DNA from: Holothuria scabra
Lineage: Eukaryota > Echinodermata > Holothuroidea > Aspidochirotida > Holothuriidae
Direction: 5' to 3'
Assembly (NCBI GenBank): GCA_037179385.1
Contig: CM074193.1
Span: forward strand, 8,329,547 to 8,393,546
Length of the DNA stretch: 64,000 bases
Shown: in pieces, positions 11,441 through 23,442 of the stretch
How the letters are laid out: each line of letters starts with the position of its first letter
Position numbering within the stretch: position 1 is the stretch's first letter
Made by a program: the position numbers and the translations under genes
The notes under the pieces: model-generated
What the model was told of the DNA's origin: nothing
The model's input: only the letters and a program-made list of their open reading frames with translations
The model's database searches: none

Positions 11441-12920
11441 ATTGTGAGTCAAACCTTACGCAAGAGTCCCTCTGCAATGGCTTTTCCGAGTTCACCCGGA
11501 GCAGCCTTTAGTGCCGCATGATTTGCAGAAGCCATACCTTCAAATAATGACATAGGAACTTGCCGGGACGCCACTTAAGTCGGACTGGTGGTGGTGGTAA
11601 TAAAACGTGTTTACCCCTCCGCTTCAAGCATTATACCATAAAAGTTGCTTGACCGAAATGTAGTCTGACGTTCTCAGTCATTTGGGTTGGAAGTTTTGAT
11701 GTGGATGAGTCCAGGAAAGGAGATTGCAGGGTGGTGGCTAAGACCGGCATACCATAAGCACTGTAATATACTATTCCACTCCGTATCACTGTAGTGCATC
11801 ATGATTTTATTTTCGGTATGGTGTATTTGCACAATAAATGTCACTGCTCAGCAATGTATATGGGATGCCACATATCGCGGACATTTAGTCGTAGTACAAG
11901 GATAGTGGCGGGGGAGTTTTCTTGCAGTTTCGGGAATTAAGTAAACATACTGCAGTTTGTAAATTTTCACTGCATTGTTCGAATCATTAAACCACGGGGG
12001 GGGGGGGGGGGGGCCGGGGGGTTCTTAATAGTCACGTCAAAAGAGGTACCTGCATTGTAATACATCCCACGCCTCTTTCACACCAAGTAACGGGTGGGTT
12101 TAATACTAAGGAGCGCATTATGGTGTTTGCTCAGTTACCGATACAGTTCGTATATGAGCTTCCCGCACAATAAGGACGGTTCCGCTATGCTGCTAAAGTA
12201 GGACATGATGTCATGTAAAGATGGCGCTATTTCCTTGAAAGCTACTGTTTCCATTTCTTTCTAAAAAATCATTCTTTTCAAAGAAAAGCTAGCCATTTCG
12301 TAAAAATGAATAAACATTCAGGGAAATGCTCCCTTAGGCCTATAACAGGAACCCGAACTGTACCACAAAGAATGACGATGTTATAAATCTCCCTGCCAAG
12401 CCCTCACGCGGGTGTTGTCTCTGGAAAAATGGTCTCCTATAGATATTCAGAACTACCATCTCCTTATGTTTTGTAGTATTTTTGTAATCTCGCCCCTACA
12501 AAATATTTCGCAAACGGGACAATAGCTTCGCTCCTTCATCATACACCTGGCATCGGGCCTGTTCGTTACTTTCATGCATGATACGTTCTCCAGTTGTAAC
12601 ATATCGTGCCGTTGCATGAGCAGATTGATACTCCGTGGGTACAAACGACACGCATGAACATATTCCTATTGCAGATACGAAGTTATTATCTTATTGTCAG
12701 TAAAAAAACCTCCATCTAACACACATATAGTTACATGTGATTATTTCTTACGTAATTTTTGTATGTAATGGGAGGGGGATGGTATGCGGAGATACTTCCC
12801 AGCAAATGTAATGTCGACTCCTTCAATTAAACTCCGTCTTTTCCTCTCACCAAAACGGTTCTAATTCTCCCATGGCCTTCTTTCTTATGCCCCTTCCACA
12901 ACTATCTTAAACTCATTCTC
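11441..12920. other. No gene; 18-base G run
   Basis: The only marked feature is a run of 18 G at 11996-12013, followed after CC by six more G. I saw no repeat family member and no convincing exon. Confidence 0.35.
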
Positions 12921-13140
12921 ATTCAGACACAATCTCAGTTTATTTCTTGGGTGTTAGTAGCCCATAACAGACCCCAATATCATATGTACTCAAAACACTC
13001 TCAGTGCAGTACATTCTGTGCAATGTGAGTTACAGTAATCTGCCTTTTTGAACTTGCTGTCAATCAAAGAAACGTGCCAATTGAGAATTCTTTCGGATTG
13101 CTACAAAAAATGTATTTCGGGGTGAGAGTTGACTCACAAA
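12921..13140 (+). repeat. Dispersed ~210 bp repeat, family B, copy 1
   Basis: The copy begins near CAGACACAATCTCAGTTTAT and runs through GTCAATCAAAG and GTGCCAATTGAGAATTCTT to GGGGTGAGAGTTGACT. The same ordered phrases recur at 15735-15925, 31005-31215 and 44340-44490, and inverted at 38147-38362 and 63788-64000. The low-coordinate end of the inverted copies is TTAAAGGCAGTCA, resembling the family C terminus. A TTAA-type element that has lost one end is likely. Confidence 0.72.
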
Positions 13141-13224
13141 ATGTTGTTTAAGGTCGCAAAAGGTCACACTATACTATTATAATTTGCCAGTTATGTTTAC
13201 TGTCAATTATGTTAATTTTGCCGC

Positions 13225-13265
13225 CTGAAGAAGGGTACCGACCCGAAAAGTTGCTGAGCTTGCTC
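13225..13265 (+). other. LINE or Penelope-like 3' end motif
   Basis: The phrase GCCTGAAGAAGGGTACCGAC then CCGAAA resembles the CTGAAGAAGG...CGAAA signature common in 3' regions of non-LTR and Penelope-like retroelements. No attached ORF was found. A chance match is possible. Confidence 0.35.
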
Positions 13266-13329
13266 CAAAATTTTAGCACTTTTTATTATTCCGATCTGTT
13301 TACCTACATATTTTACCATTGCTACTCAG

Positions 13330-15734
13330 TAATCGACCTTATTTAATCACTATGTACCATGAAGGACTTTGCCAGAGGTATTAAATATGTCTAGCATGTC
13401 TAGCGCTCTCAAAGAAGTGATCGAACTGTTACAGTGATTCATAAGTACAGAATAAATCATGGGGAATGTAATAATAATGCATATCATATTAACTCAACAC
13501 TTACTGTGAGCACGGGTTACCTATGATGGTGAGTCGTGTAAGTATATGTTGTGGTAGGGCCTATGTCACGTTTCAACTTCTCTAAGAATAAAACATTTTT
13601 AGTCTGTTGTCTCTCCCTTTTTTTTTATTTCTATCAGATGATAACGTCACAAATATTACATTGTCAAGAGAAAAATATGTTGAATTTGGGAAGGATTAGC
13701 GTTAAGTGGGGCCCGGCACTTTCTATAGCGGGCCCCTTTTACAATTTTAACTTCCTTCCCCTTCGCACACCCGCTTACACAAAATTAATAACACTCAACA
13801 GATTAAACTTAAGTTTTAACCGCTATAACTAATAGTTGCTTTTGCACATTATACAGTGATACATGAAAGTTATACACTTTGTGTGTAAGCCAATAGCACC
13901 TGAAAACCAGTGTTGGCCCGTCTCTTGCTTTCAAGTTCAGAAAAACAGCTTCGGTTGAATCGGTGCCGTTAGGCTAGTACTAAAACATGTTTTATGTCTC
14001 CTTGATTTGACAATCAGAGATCGCGGGACGCCGGGGCCCGCCGGGCGGGGGCCTCAAAACTGCGCGGGCCGCCGGCATTTGACGGTTCTGCCATGGGTTT
14101 AATCCGGCCATGCCTTAAATGATTGACAGAGATGAAAATATGTATCCAAAGAGTTTGCACACCTTCTATAACTGCAATTTGAATTTTATTCACAGTGGAA
14201 ATCATCTATCAAGTCCATATATAAAAGGCAAAGAAGCAAACGTTGGCTAATATAACTGAAAAGAAAACTTTCGAGATATAAATGTTGAGATATTTTAGGA
14301 AAGTACGGCACTAAGTCACCATTTGGATATTGTACTTAAGTCTCCTTTTCCCCACCAACCCTCCAGGCCCTTTCCGACCCCCGAATCCCCAGGTCTCCCC
14401 CATCTCCAAAAGAAACTCTCTCAAAAGTTTAAAAATTTTATTTACCTTGAGATTTAAAATCATTGGGTCTGTGTCTTGATCATTGTGCCTGCCATGAGCA
14501 GGCCATTGTATATAATCCTGTTCCTCTGAGGTAAGTCGGGGTCGATCAATGCTTTGGTACTGTCGGCTACCGGACAAATCTCTCCACTTCATGTCTGTAT
14601 ATATTTTCACTATTGTTGTCACTCCAAAGGTAAATATAATCGCGAACTGAAATGAATTAACTTCATAACAGCTCTCTATATATAATCACTCAGTGCAAAC
14701 TATTCTCAACTATTACCCGCAAAATGACTCATCACATGAAACCGGATAATTCTACGGTAGCTGTTACAAAGCATATCAGGTAAGCAAAAACTTTATTTCC
14801 CCTTCAAATTAACAAATGTAGCGTTTCTTCCCCTTTTCCAAAAACTGGAGTAAAATAAATGTTTTTCATGTGAGGGCCACAAGGAAGGGCTAGTTTGGGC
14901 AATTCATGAAGCTGTGATTGTTGGCGTCATCAAGAGAAGTGGCTAAAATCCTAACTTTGGCTTAATTTCCCTCAGGCTGAGCAAAGGAAGATTTACTGAG
15001 GGGATATTTTGCCTGATTGACCAACAACTTGAGAGGCCCCTCCGCCATCTCCTAGTTACAATGTGTTCTGTACCGTTGGTTTATTAAAGGAATTTAAGAG
15101 GGTACCCGCAGGTTCAATATGACTCAAAGGAGGAACTTAAATTGGGCAAAACAAAAGTAACAAGTGACAGAATATCGAACTTAAGGAAACTTTCAGTATA
15201 GCAATTTCCATTCCTACATTTCTAAGCGCAAGTTAGAACGTGTGGGGACAGCATTGACTAAGACTGGTAATTAACATTCATTTACTGAGCACCGTTGACT
15301 TATCCTTCACATAACTTCATCTTTTTTGAAGATTTAACTTAACCTTTTCAGTTTTCATACATCGTTCCCTGTCCGGTAATGAAAATAATATTTTTCAACG
15401 GTATATTTGTATAAAGGAATGGTTTTCTTTTGCACTTTCAAAACATAACAAAACAAAATTAAGCCAGGTGTTTAACTGAGTTTTAAAACAAAAATCAAAC
15501 AAGGTTTTTAAAATAGTTTAAAACAACCACATATTAACCAATGCACCGCTCAATGTGTTTTTAACTTCAACAATCCAAATTTCTTTAAGACCGTTTATAC
15601 AAAACTGAACAAATTATGTAGATTTTTAGTAATCAATAACTTTTTACGGGCCAGACCTTCCCACCCTAGACAGTTACAATTCTATATCTAACCAACTTAT
15701 CCCACCCACAACTGACTAACATGAAAACTCGCCA
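13330..15734. other. No gene; GC-rich patch at 14018-14110
   Basis: A 90 bp island of GGGCCCG/GCCGGC-type sequence stands out from AT-rich surroundings, and a related GGGGCCCGGCACTTTC...GCGGGCCCC pair lies near 13707-13738. These look like ends of a GGGCCC-type DNA element, but I could not define borders. No exon was recognised. Confidence 0.35.
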
Positions 15735-15925
15735 TCATCCAGGCAAAATATTGCTTCAGGGTGAGTGTACATAGTGTAATCAAAGCACTCTCGATTCAGT
15801 TTGAAATATGAGCTATAGTACTCTTCATTTTGAATTTGCTGTCTATCAAAGGACTGTGCCCGTTCTGTGTATTACTTTAAAAATTTCACTAGTTTGGGGT
15901 GAGAATTGACAGCCGGTGCTTAAAA
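15735..15925 (+). repeat. Family B, copy 2 (diverged)
   Basis: Shares TTGCTTCAGGGTGAGTG, CAAAGCACTCTCGATTCAGT, GAATTTGCTGTCTATCAAAG and TTTGGGGTGAGAATTGACAG in the same order as copy 1. Confidence 0.65.
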
Positions 15926-18900
15926 GTGTATCCCAACCATCACGAACAGGCAATTACAAGACTCCGTATGTTAAGGTCTGTGTAGGTACGTCATCAGTCA
16001 GTCATCGGTTCCTTTGAACTCGGCGGACTCTACGCTGGCCATGCCTATAAATGGCATTTTGTCACCCGATGACTCCTTATCACATCCTGACTTTAACAGC
16101 AGTTACCCAATCCATTTTTTAACCTTGTACGTGAAAACAGGCATGTCTGGATGAATGAAATTAACGTTTGGGAGTGTATATTAATGAATAGTTTGTTTTC
16201 GTTGGTGTATCCAACATTTTTATACGTCTAATATAATAAAAGCCTTACATACTGCACTGTCCTACATCCTGAGCACACATCTTAACCTGGTAGGTGAAAA
16301 TATGAACGCACATGCAGGGACGGCACTACCCCACGGGGTAAGGGTAGGAGGATAGCATCCGCTGTCTGATGTTGGACGTTATCATCTTCATAAAAATAAC
16401 AACTGATATTTCTGGCTGCCTTTAAAGATAGTGTGACATGAAAATGAAATTAGTTATTTGATGTAAATACCAAGGAAATCAATCCACAATTCCAATCAAA
16501 ATCCGTCAAAAACTGACCATTTTAAGAGGCATGTCCTCAATGTGCAAATCTTGTGATGTCGGATATGCCATATATGGCTAACTTTGCGAATAAAAAATTG
16601 CCTCATCTACAGACAGATTGTACAATCCTCATTTCAAGGACAATTGTAACATTAGTTTGTCATGCTGTCCTGATAGATTTATTTTTAAAGTTTAATTGTG
16701 TCTTTGAAAATCATCAGTATCAATTACCAAACCATAAACTATATATCTGACGAGTAATTAAGAGTTAATTAATATAGGTTTAACAAAAGAAATGTCAACA
16801 CTGTGCAACACTCCACATCATTATTTTTGCATTAGCAACAAGTCGCTTCAGAAACATTCAAACTAAAGAGGTATATCTGGAGAACCGTAAAAGATATTGA
16901 AATAATTCCAACCGACGGATTTTTTTTCTTAGAAAAGTTGACTCCGTAACTGAAAAGTGAAGTCAGGTTATTTTGCTGACATGTCAGCTTACCATTAAGT
17001 AGCCTACAGTTCAAGAGTGCATGAAGCATTCAATAACCCCCCTCATTGGTGTCAACTGCGGTCAGTTTTGTGTTGCTATGGCCAATGGCAAGATTTAGTC
17101 CAAGATTAGTCAAAACTAATGAGGCAATTGTTTGGAATATGTGAATCGCGATCCAGCAGAAAATAATATTTTAAATGTTGGTCAAGGTTTAATTTTATTT
17201 AGCAATTGAAAAGGTTCTTTACTGAACTACGCAGTGATTTCCTTAATATTTTTCCCAGAAGCATCACCAGTAGGCATTTTCTAGCATCATGTTTTTTCAC
17301 TTTTGTCATGTGTATGGGTAAGGGTAAGTGTCCTTTAGAATATCCCTTCCTCTGTGGCCAAACAATGCTTGTTTCGAATTCATCAAAAAGTTGAAGGAAA
17401 CTCGATGTTGCTTTTGTGCTATACTGAAGCACGTTAGCACCTTCTAAACAATGAGGTAGGCCTATGTCTACATTATTATGAAATGATCAAGTGGACGCCC
17501 AAATTTGTTTATTTATTTCATTTTTTTAATCAAGTGAGAAAATCCTAGGAGGGGAAATGCACTCTTCCCGCGCACGCCTCATTACATCCAAACATCACAT
17601 TTTCTCATCCTAAAAAAGCATCATAGTCACGGTACAATTTTCATGAAAACTCTAAAAGATACCAAAATTCGCGACACATTCGGGCAGCTTATGAAAAATC
17701 AATTTATCGTCAGCCTCACTTCATATTCTTGCGCAAACCTTTGCCAAAAATGACACAACATTCGGGCAAAAGTTGCAAAAAAGTTCTAGGTAAATAGTTT
17801 GTTCTAAAGTAAGGCATGATTTTCATTGTCTGCAGCGGGCACTAAAGCCAGCGAGCACAGAGTATAATATGTTTTTGCATTTTTAGCATACGTTTTCGCC
17901 ACACCACAATTGATGTTCACAAAACATTCCAATTTGTATTGGGGGCTCCGCTTAGATAGTCTTTCGGGCAGAATTACATTTTTCGGACAGAGAATCCTCT
18001 GCCTCCCACACTCAAATGCTCCCGTACGCCTATGGCTATATTCTTAGGACATAGGTGTTTCCCCAGTTAGCAAATTGAGGGACTGAATGATTTGGTAATG
18101 ATTTCTGCATATATGAAATGATTTTATGAAAACGTGGCATTATTTCAAGTTTTAAACCTCCGTAAATTATTTTAAACCCAATACTAATAAAGATGAATGA
18201 TACCAATCAAATAAAATCACTATTCCCTTCTAATGAGTTTTAATTGACTATGAATAGCCTCTTCCCTCTTGCTAACACTGAATAATAAACATAATATCAA
18301 AACACTCAATAGGCTGTAACTGGTTATATCTAGACATTGTGTACAAACAACCATTGTATGCACAAATAGAAACATGTAGACTTTGTTCAGAAATTATGAC
18401 GTCATCGAGTTCCCCTGTTTTGTCAGACCCATCGCTCGTACGATGAATAATATGACGCAACAGGGTGTCATATCTTTTTTGTAAAAAAGGGCTGATAATA
18501 GAGAACCAAGGGGTGGCGTAATGAGGGGCCAGACTTGACAGAGATAAGAAAAGGGAGTAAGGTTAATTGACTGGTGATACGTTATACATATAAAAGGGGG
18601 TGGTATAGAACGGTAAAGATTTCATCTCTTATATAGAAACACTTGCAACGTTATGACGTAATGGGTATTTCCCAACTGACCTGGGAAGTGTATCAGCTTA
18701 GGAAATGTTTTGGTCTTGCCTAAGTATGGCCAGACGCCAAGATCAACTCATAGTCTATCTCACCGGAAAATTTTAATAGACTTAGAACTGAAGTGCAATC
18801 AATTAGACCTGGTGTGAATCAAGAAGCAATTTCGAATTGACTTAATATTATCCCAAACCAAAGCTGGGATGGGTGAATGTCTGCCTTGAAAAGTCCGTTA

Positions 18901-19068
18901 TATGGGGACAATCTTAGTCATAGTTATCAAACCTTTCCTCACAAAATTTCTACACCACCAACCCAACATCGTGCGTCGAGTTAAATAATATAGCCTAAGT
19001 AACAAAATTTGACGTCGCCACGGTCTAACATGTGCATTGGTCACCATGTAGAGGTGTCTTTTTCATTT
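15926..19068. other. Gene-poor, unassigned
   Basis: No gene seen. Near 17940-18030 a stretch with GGGGGCTCCGCTTAGATAG and CCCGTACGCCTATGG resembles degraded parts of the hAT-like family whose intact copy is at 60398-61386. Borders cannot be set. Confidence 0.3.
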
Positions 19069-19344
19069 ACCCTTTACCGTTGTCAGTGCGTGTCCGTTTG
19101 GACCCAGGCGGAGAGCGCCGCTGTCACCCATCTTTACTGTTTCACGCGGAGCTCGAAACTGCGAGTAGCTACCCGAAAATTCGACCACAACAACGAGAGA
19201 GAAAATGGTTTAAGGTCACGGGGTCAATAGCCTCATCAGCTTCAATAGCTAGTCAGAAGCTGATGAGGGGCGTGCTACGTCCGCTTTTCCGCCCACTCCC
19301 GAGGCGCACAAACATGCCCCGATTGGAACACAACGGTAAAGGGT
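19069..19344. mobile_element. MITE with ACCCTTTACCGTTGT terminal repeats
   Basis: ACCCTTTACCGTTGT opens the element and its exact complement, ACAACGGTAAAGGGT, closes it 276 bp later. The interior is GC-richer than the flanks and open in two frames, but contains a perfect 13-bp hairpin and no recognisable protein. The target duplication is not clear. Confidence 0.72.
19228..19268. repeat. Perfect 13-bp hairpin inside the MITE
   Basis: CCTCATCAGCTTC, a 12-base loop, then GAAGCTGATGAGG. The CTGATGAG string recalls a hammerhead core, but the required GAAA and stem layout are absent. Confidence 0.85.
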
Positions 19345-19603
19345 TAAGCTGATAACGAGGATTTTCTAAGGTCTCTTCATTCTAGGATGCAATCAGTTTA
19401 TAGAAGAATTTGCAATTGGTGCTGCTGGGGCACGAGGTTGATTTTTTTCTGAAACAGATTGCACCTTCAAGTTACAAGCAAAGAGAACTTCAACTTCCCG
19501 ACAAAAGTCTTATAAGTTATAATACCACGAATTTAGGCTTCGAAGGACGGTCAATTCAGGACACCGAGAAGCGGGAAGAAGTGGGCGAATCGTTTTTGAA
19601 AGA

Positions 19604-20105
19604 ATTATACAGGACCAGGGGCCCGTTCCACAAAGAGTTACGCACGATCTTAAGTATGATTTACTGTTGGCTTTAGTATGGTGAATCAAACTTAAGATTG
19701 TGCGTAACTCTTTGTGGAACGGCCCCTGATGTTTGTTTGATGTCCGTAAAAGGAACACATTCTAGGCATTTTGGTGAGGTTTTCCTTCATTTCCCATGTT
19801 CATTCCTCGAGATATTAGCAATCCTAGTCGGACGCTTGTAGCAAGGATTTTGTCATGGGAGACATGGAGAGGAATGCGAAATGATACAATAGTTGTGCCT
19901 CAGATCAGGGATCTGTCTTCCAGCTCAGATGTAGTTTAAACGTTTGGAGTAATCTCTCTTTTGATTTTATTTTTGTCAACTGCAAATATCTCGAGAAACT
20001 GAACATGTGAATTTGACTGATGGGAAATGAATGGCAATTTCACCAAAATGATAAGAAACTATTTCTCTGTAACATATCAAACATGCATTTGGTCCTAAGC
20101 TATAC
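19604..20105. mobile_element. Long-arm foldback element, family H, copy 1
   Basis: The left arm (GGACC, interruption, ATGTTTGATG..., TTTCCCATGTTC, CTCGAGATATTAGCAAT) is the diverged complement of the right arm (AAATATCTCGAGAAACTGAA, GATGGGAAATGAATGG, AACATATCAAACATGCATTT, GGTCCTAAG). Copy 2 is at 50691-51247. The left arm is interrupted after GGACC by the 111 bp foldback at 19617-19727. Confidence 0.7.
19617..19727. mobile_element. 111 bp foldback MITE, arms ~39 bp
   Basis: The left arm starts AGGGGCCCGTTCCACAAAG and continues AGTTACGCACGATCTTAAGT. The right arm is its near-exact complement, ending CTTTGTGGAACGGCCCCT. The loop is about 33 bp. It is nested in family H. As RNA it would fold into one near-perfect hairpin of pre-miRNA size. 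Confidence 0.88.
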
Positions 20106-21379
20106 CTTAAAACTACAACTACACCGTACGAAGTCTGACTTCACTTTGGGTGGTTAATCAACTCAACAATTTTAATCAAACATGGTTTTCTTTAAAGGCC
20201 ATTTCCGATGAGAAAATCATGAATTGAAAACCTAACTTCTGTTACTTTTATCTTAGAACCATTACTTGTGTGAAACAATGGTTCCAATGAGTTTGAGTCG
20301 ATTTATATCAAGTGTAATGGGGTCCTCAATGTATGGGCAAAGGGGCACTTGTCACCACTCCGGAAAATCAAACAATTGAAGAAAAAATACTTGAGGGAAA
20401 GATAGCATCAACAGGTCTTTAGGTTGTACCCTAGAAGATGATTAAATGAAAGTCACAAGGCCTGATGGGAAGTGGCATTTTCAGTAATTTGGAAAGCATT
20501 TTGGGCAAAATGTTATTGGCGCTTTGCGTTCAACTATACCTTGATGGTCTTCTGTGTATAGATGCCTCAGATGCCTATATATTTTGTCTCAATGGAAAAT
20601 TCCTGGTCACACCCCTGTAAAAAATGTCAACATTTGGCAATTAAAGTCTTTTCCGAAAGTCACTAAAAAGTTCCCCTGATTTGACCAATCATTTTTTTTT
20701 CATTTCCTTTTTTCGGATGCTCATGTGCATACGTTGGTATACGCGCATGCACATGTTCATTGACTTTCAGCTGCATGCGTTAAAATGTTACTACACTCTT
20801 GTTTAAGCTGTTTGGAAGTAGTCGATCATAATTATGAAGGAAACAATTAGACAATGTTGAGGACTCTACAGAGGAGGGGCATTGGTCGGCCAGTACCAGT
20901 TGGTAGATAGACCGAACCATCGTTCATTTGTTCATCGACCAGACACCAATTCGACCCGGCAAACACATATTACATCACCGGGAATTATAGAAGTAAATTA
21001 GTGTAAGGTAATTCATCAACGGATGTTTCTCAATACGTCTGGTATATGAAGTCCTATTGATAATGAATTAATCATATGACAAGCAGATTGGTTTCGTTTT
21101 ACATACTGTTATGTCTGTCTTGTTGTACTAGCGGTTATTGACACTTGCATAGTCTGATACATTGAACCCAAGGTCAATAACCACTTATTGACACGACGGA
21201 TATTTTGTTTTAATCTAATTTTGGACATGAACTTTGCTTTTCTTTTTTCAAATCGAGTCCTTTTCTTACTTAATAATAAAAATGATGATATACAAAAGCT
21301 CATTTTTTACAAAGTGTATGGTATGTTGCATGACTGAGATACAACAAACGCGATCTAACTTGGTCCCACATTTACAGAA
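20106..21379. other. Gene-poor, unassigned
   Basis: No exon or bounded repeat was identified. Around 20460-20530, GGAAAGCATTTTGGGCAAAA next to GCGCTTTGCG resembles the interior of the family at 57412-57545 and 60398-61386. Confidence 0.3.
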
Positions 21380-21571
21380 TTTTGGTCTAATTCGCACTGT
21401 TTAGCAAGGTGTTTCTTGATTGGTTGTTGCCATTGTATTGTATCGATTGTATTCCTTGTTCGGGTTAGGGATTAGGTCATGGATTAGGGTTATCGTTAAC
21501 CAGTTAGGAAATTCCTTGTTAAACAGTGTGCATCGCCCCGAAATTTCTTGTCAAACAGTGCACATCGCCCC
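21380..21571. mobile_element. Small MITE, family I, copy 1, with duplicated right end
   Basis: The left end reads GCACTGTTTAGCAAGGTG; the complement of the right end reads GCACACTGTTTAACAAGGAA. The core TTGGTTGTTGCCATTGTATT, GTTCGGGTTAGGGATTAGGT recurs at 32496-32668. The right terminus is present twice in tandem, at 21511-21540 and 21541-21571, about 30 bp each (TTGTTAAACAGTGTGCATCG and TTGTCAAACAGTGCACATCG). Confidence 0.75.
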
Positions 21572-21577
21572 AGAATT

Positions 21578-21684
21578 TTCTAAAGACTTTGTTAATCTAT
21601 GTAGAAATAAATTTTATTGTTGAGAGGTAATAATCTTCTAAAGACTTTTGTTAATCTATGTAGAAACAAATTCAATTGTATGAG
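21578..21684 (+). repeat. 58-bp direct duplication next to family I copy
   Basis: TTCTAAAGACTTTGTTAATC then TATGTAGAAA occurs at 21578 and again, with one extra T, at 21636. Two units of about 58 and 49 bp. Confidence 0.85.
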
Positions 21685-22315
21685 ATAATTAGATAAGTAT
21701 TGACTTCAATGGTATAGAAGCCACAGTGTAACCATTGAATTAAACCATGGGTGACGATCCCGAGGGTGTAGGGATACGTTTTCCCATTATTTGAGGAATG
21801 TCTCATTTTTTCATTTTATTTTATTTTTTGAAAAAAATGAAATAATTTCTATCACCCTTCTAAATCTATTGAAAACAAATCTCAGTCCTTGACTGAGATT
21901 TGCCTCTCTTTAAATAATTAGAGAATACGGTGCCTTACGATACTGTGACGATATATGACTGATGTCGTTACGCTTTATAAAGGTATCTGTGAAACATTTT
22001 GGGGGATTTGGTGGTTTGGGGACTCATATTTATGACGTTCCCAACATTATTTTTATTTTTGTTGGATCGACGATAACTTCAACTTTTTGTAAATCATAAG
22101 GATGAAAATTGGTTATTTTTATTTGGAGCCATATACGTCCATCATAAGTTATTTGAAATATACACACGTTTCATTCACTTTAGGTATAACTGGCCCTCTC
22201 TACCTTTGAAGAACCGACCGTTTAGTAAACAGTAGCGCGGCGGCCATCTTAGTAAGCCTCACCACTCTTTCAGTGACTTCACTCTTGTCGAGGTGACCAT
22301 CTGACTAAAGCCCCG

Positions 22316-22892
22316 TACACACTGTACGTGATGCGACTTATATTATAACAGCAAGACGGTCTTGTCGTAGTGAGCGACTGAGACTGACTAGTTTTTAGCG
22401 CATAGTGTCCACACTATGCAAGAAGCTGCTTGTCCATGAAGCGATTCACGCAAAATTCTAACGTTTAATGTGCTCATTTGTTACGTTGAAGGGACACTGA
22501 TGTGTTCTGTCCATTTCGATTAACTGATCTTCGCGGGCTTCATTCCAGAAGTCCCTCTATGTTGTCAGTTGCACGTTTCAGCTTCATGCGACCGAACATG
22601 TTCAGTCGCATGAAAATTGGTTGCGCGTCCGCTTGCAGCTCGGTTGCAAAGCATTCCACACTTTGCAACTCCTCTGCACAATCTCGTTGCAATGAGTTGC
22701 GTCGCATCGAGACGCATTAGGGAGCTTTAGATTCTAGGATGCGGACCTCAACTACAAGCGCAACGCGAAATAACGCTGTTACCAAGTTGTTAAATCGCAG
22801 AGGCACGCAGTAGGTGACGTCATTAAGTTGCAGCTGGTCGTCCGCGTGGTGAAATCTAAAGCTCACTAATGTGATAGTGTAGACGGGGCTTA
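22316..22892 (-). mobile_element. ATGCGAC-rich DNA element, family E, copy 1
   Basis: The termini are inverted: TAAAGCCCCGTACACACTG at the left and AGTGTAGACGGGGCTTA at the right. The interior has many GCGAC/GTCGC words and an internal hairpin with CATGCGACCG arms. It shares ordered sequence, inverted, with 26180-26605 and 48374-49250. It is interrupted near its right end by the 155 bp element at 22716-22870. No transposase ORF. Confidence 0.8.
22716..22870. mobile_element. 155 bp MITE nested in family E copy
   Basis: The ends are ATTAGGGAGCTTTAGATT and AATCTAAAGCTCACTAAT, inverted with two mismatches. GCGGAC and GTCCGC lie just inside. Comparison with the copy at 26180-26605, which has no such block between GCGTCGCATCGAG and ATAGTG, supports an insertion. 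Confidence 0.75.
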
Positions 22893-23281
22893 ATACGCCC
22901 GTAACTGCTACTCACCAGAGACAACACACACAAAGGCCTACTGATACTCATAAAATTGCACTAGTCATTGAGGCATAAATGCATTCTTTTTGATTATCTC
23001 TCTTCTCTGGTCCCCCTGTGGACTGGGGTGTAGAATATGCAGACGATATTTTCCCTTGTCGTAGGAGACCGACGGCAGAGAGAAGGACTAGCACCGTATT
23101 TGAACTGTATTTGAAACCTAATTTTACCGCGTTCGAAGCCTTTTTATCTAGCTAACATTATATAATACGTTGTTATAACACATTGTCGGTGTGTCGCGAT
23201 CTCACTAACTAACTTCTCTGATTATCTTTATTGGCCAACATAAATACATTTAACATTGAACATCATGCCATCTCACTACAG

Positions 23282-23442
23282 GATTCTGTACCAGGAAGGA
23301 TATGTTCCCTTATCTTGAGAAATCTCGTTTCTAAGCCAACTCATATTTTTGCCAATGTATTTAATTGGCAACCCATGAACGTGACGTACACTGGTACAAC
23401 AGTGACGAAAACTGACTGCTTCCCGATTAAGTCTGCTGGAAA
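23282..23442 (+). CDS. Candidate internal exon, possibly ependymin-related
   Basis: A 161 bp open block lies between an acceptor-like CTCACTACAG and a strong donor (GGAAA, then GTAAGTTTG). Read in frame from GAT it gives DSVPGRICSLILRNLV..., then HIFANVFNWQPMNVTYTG and TVTKTDCFPIKS. The W...Y...TDCxPI pattern recalls the conserved cysteine region of ependymin-related secreted proteins, but the match is faint. The exon starts in phase 0 and ends in phase 2. A following TTTCAG at about 24179-24184 could join (frame stays open for about 24 codons), but nothing recognisable follows. Chance or a relic is possible. Confidence 0.28.

Noticed and set aside
19228..19268. Hammerhead ribozyme suggested by CTGATGAG
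   Set aside because: The GAAA element and three-stem layout are missing; it is a simple hairpin.
19032..19352. 106-codon GC-rich open frame
   Set aside because: It falls inside a 276 bp inverted-repeat MITE and a second frame is open too.
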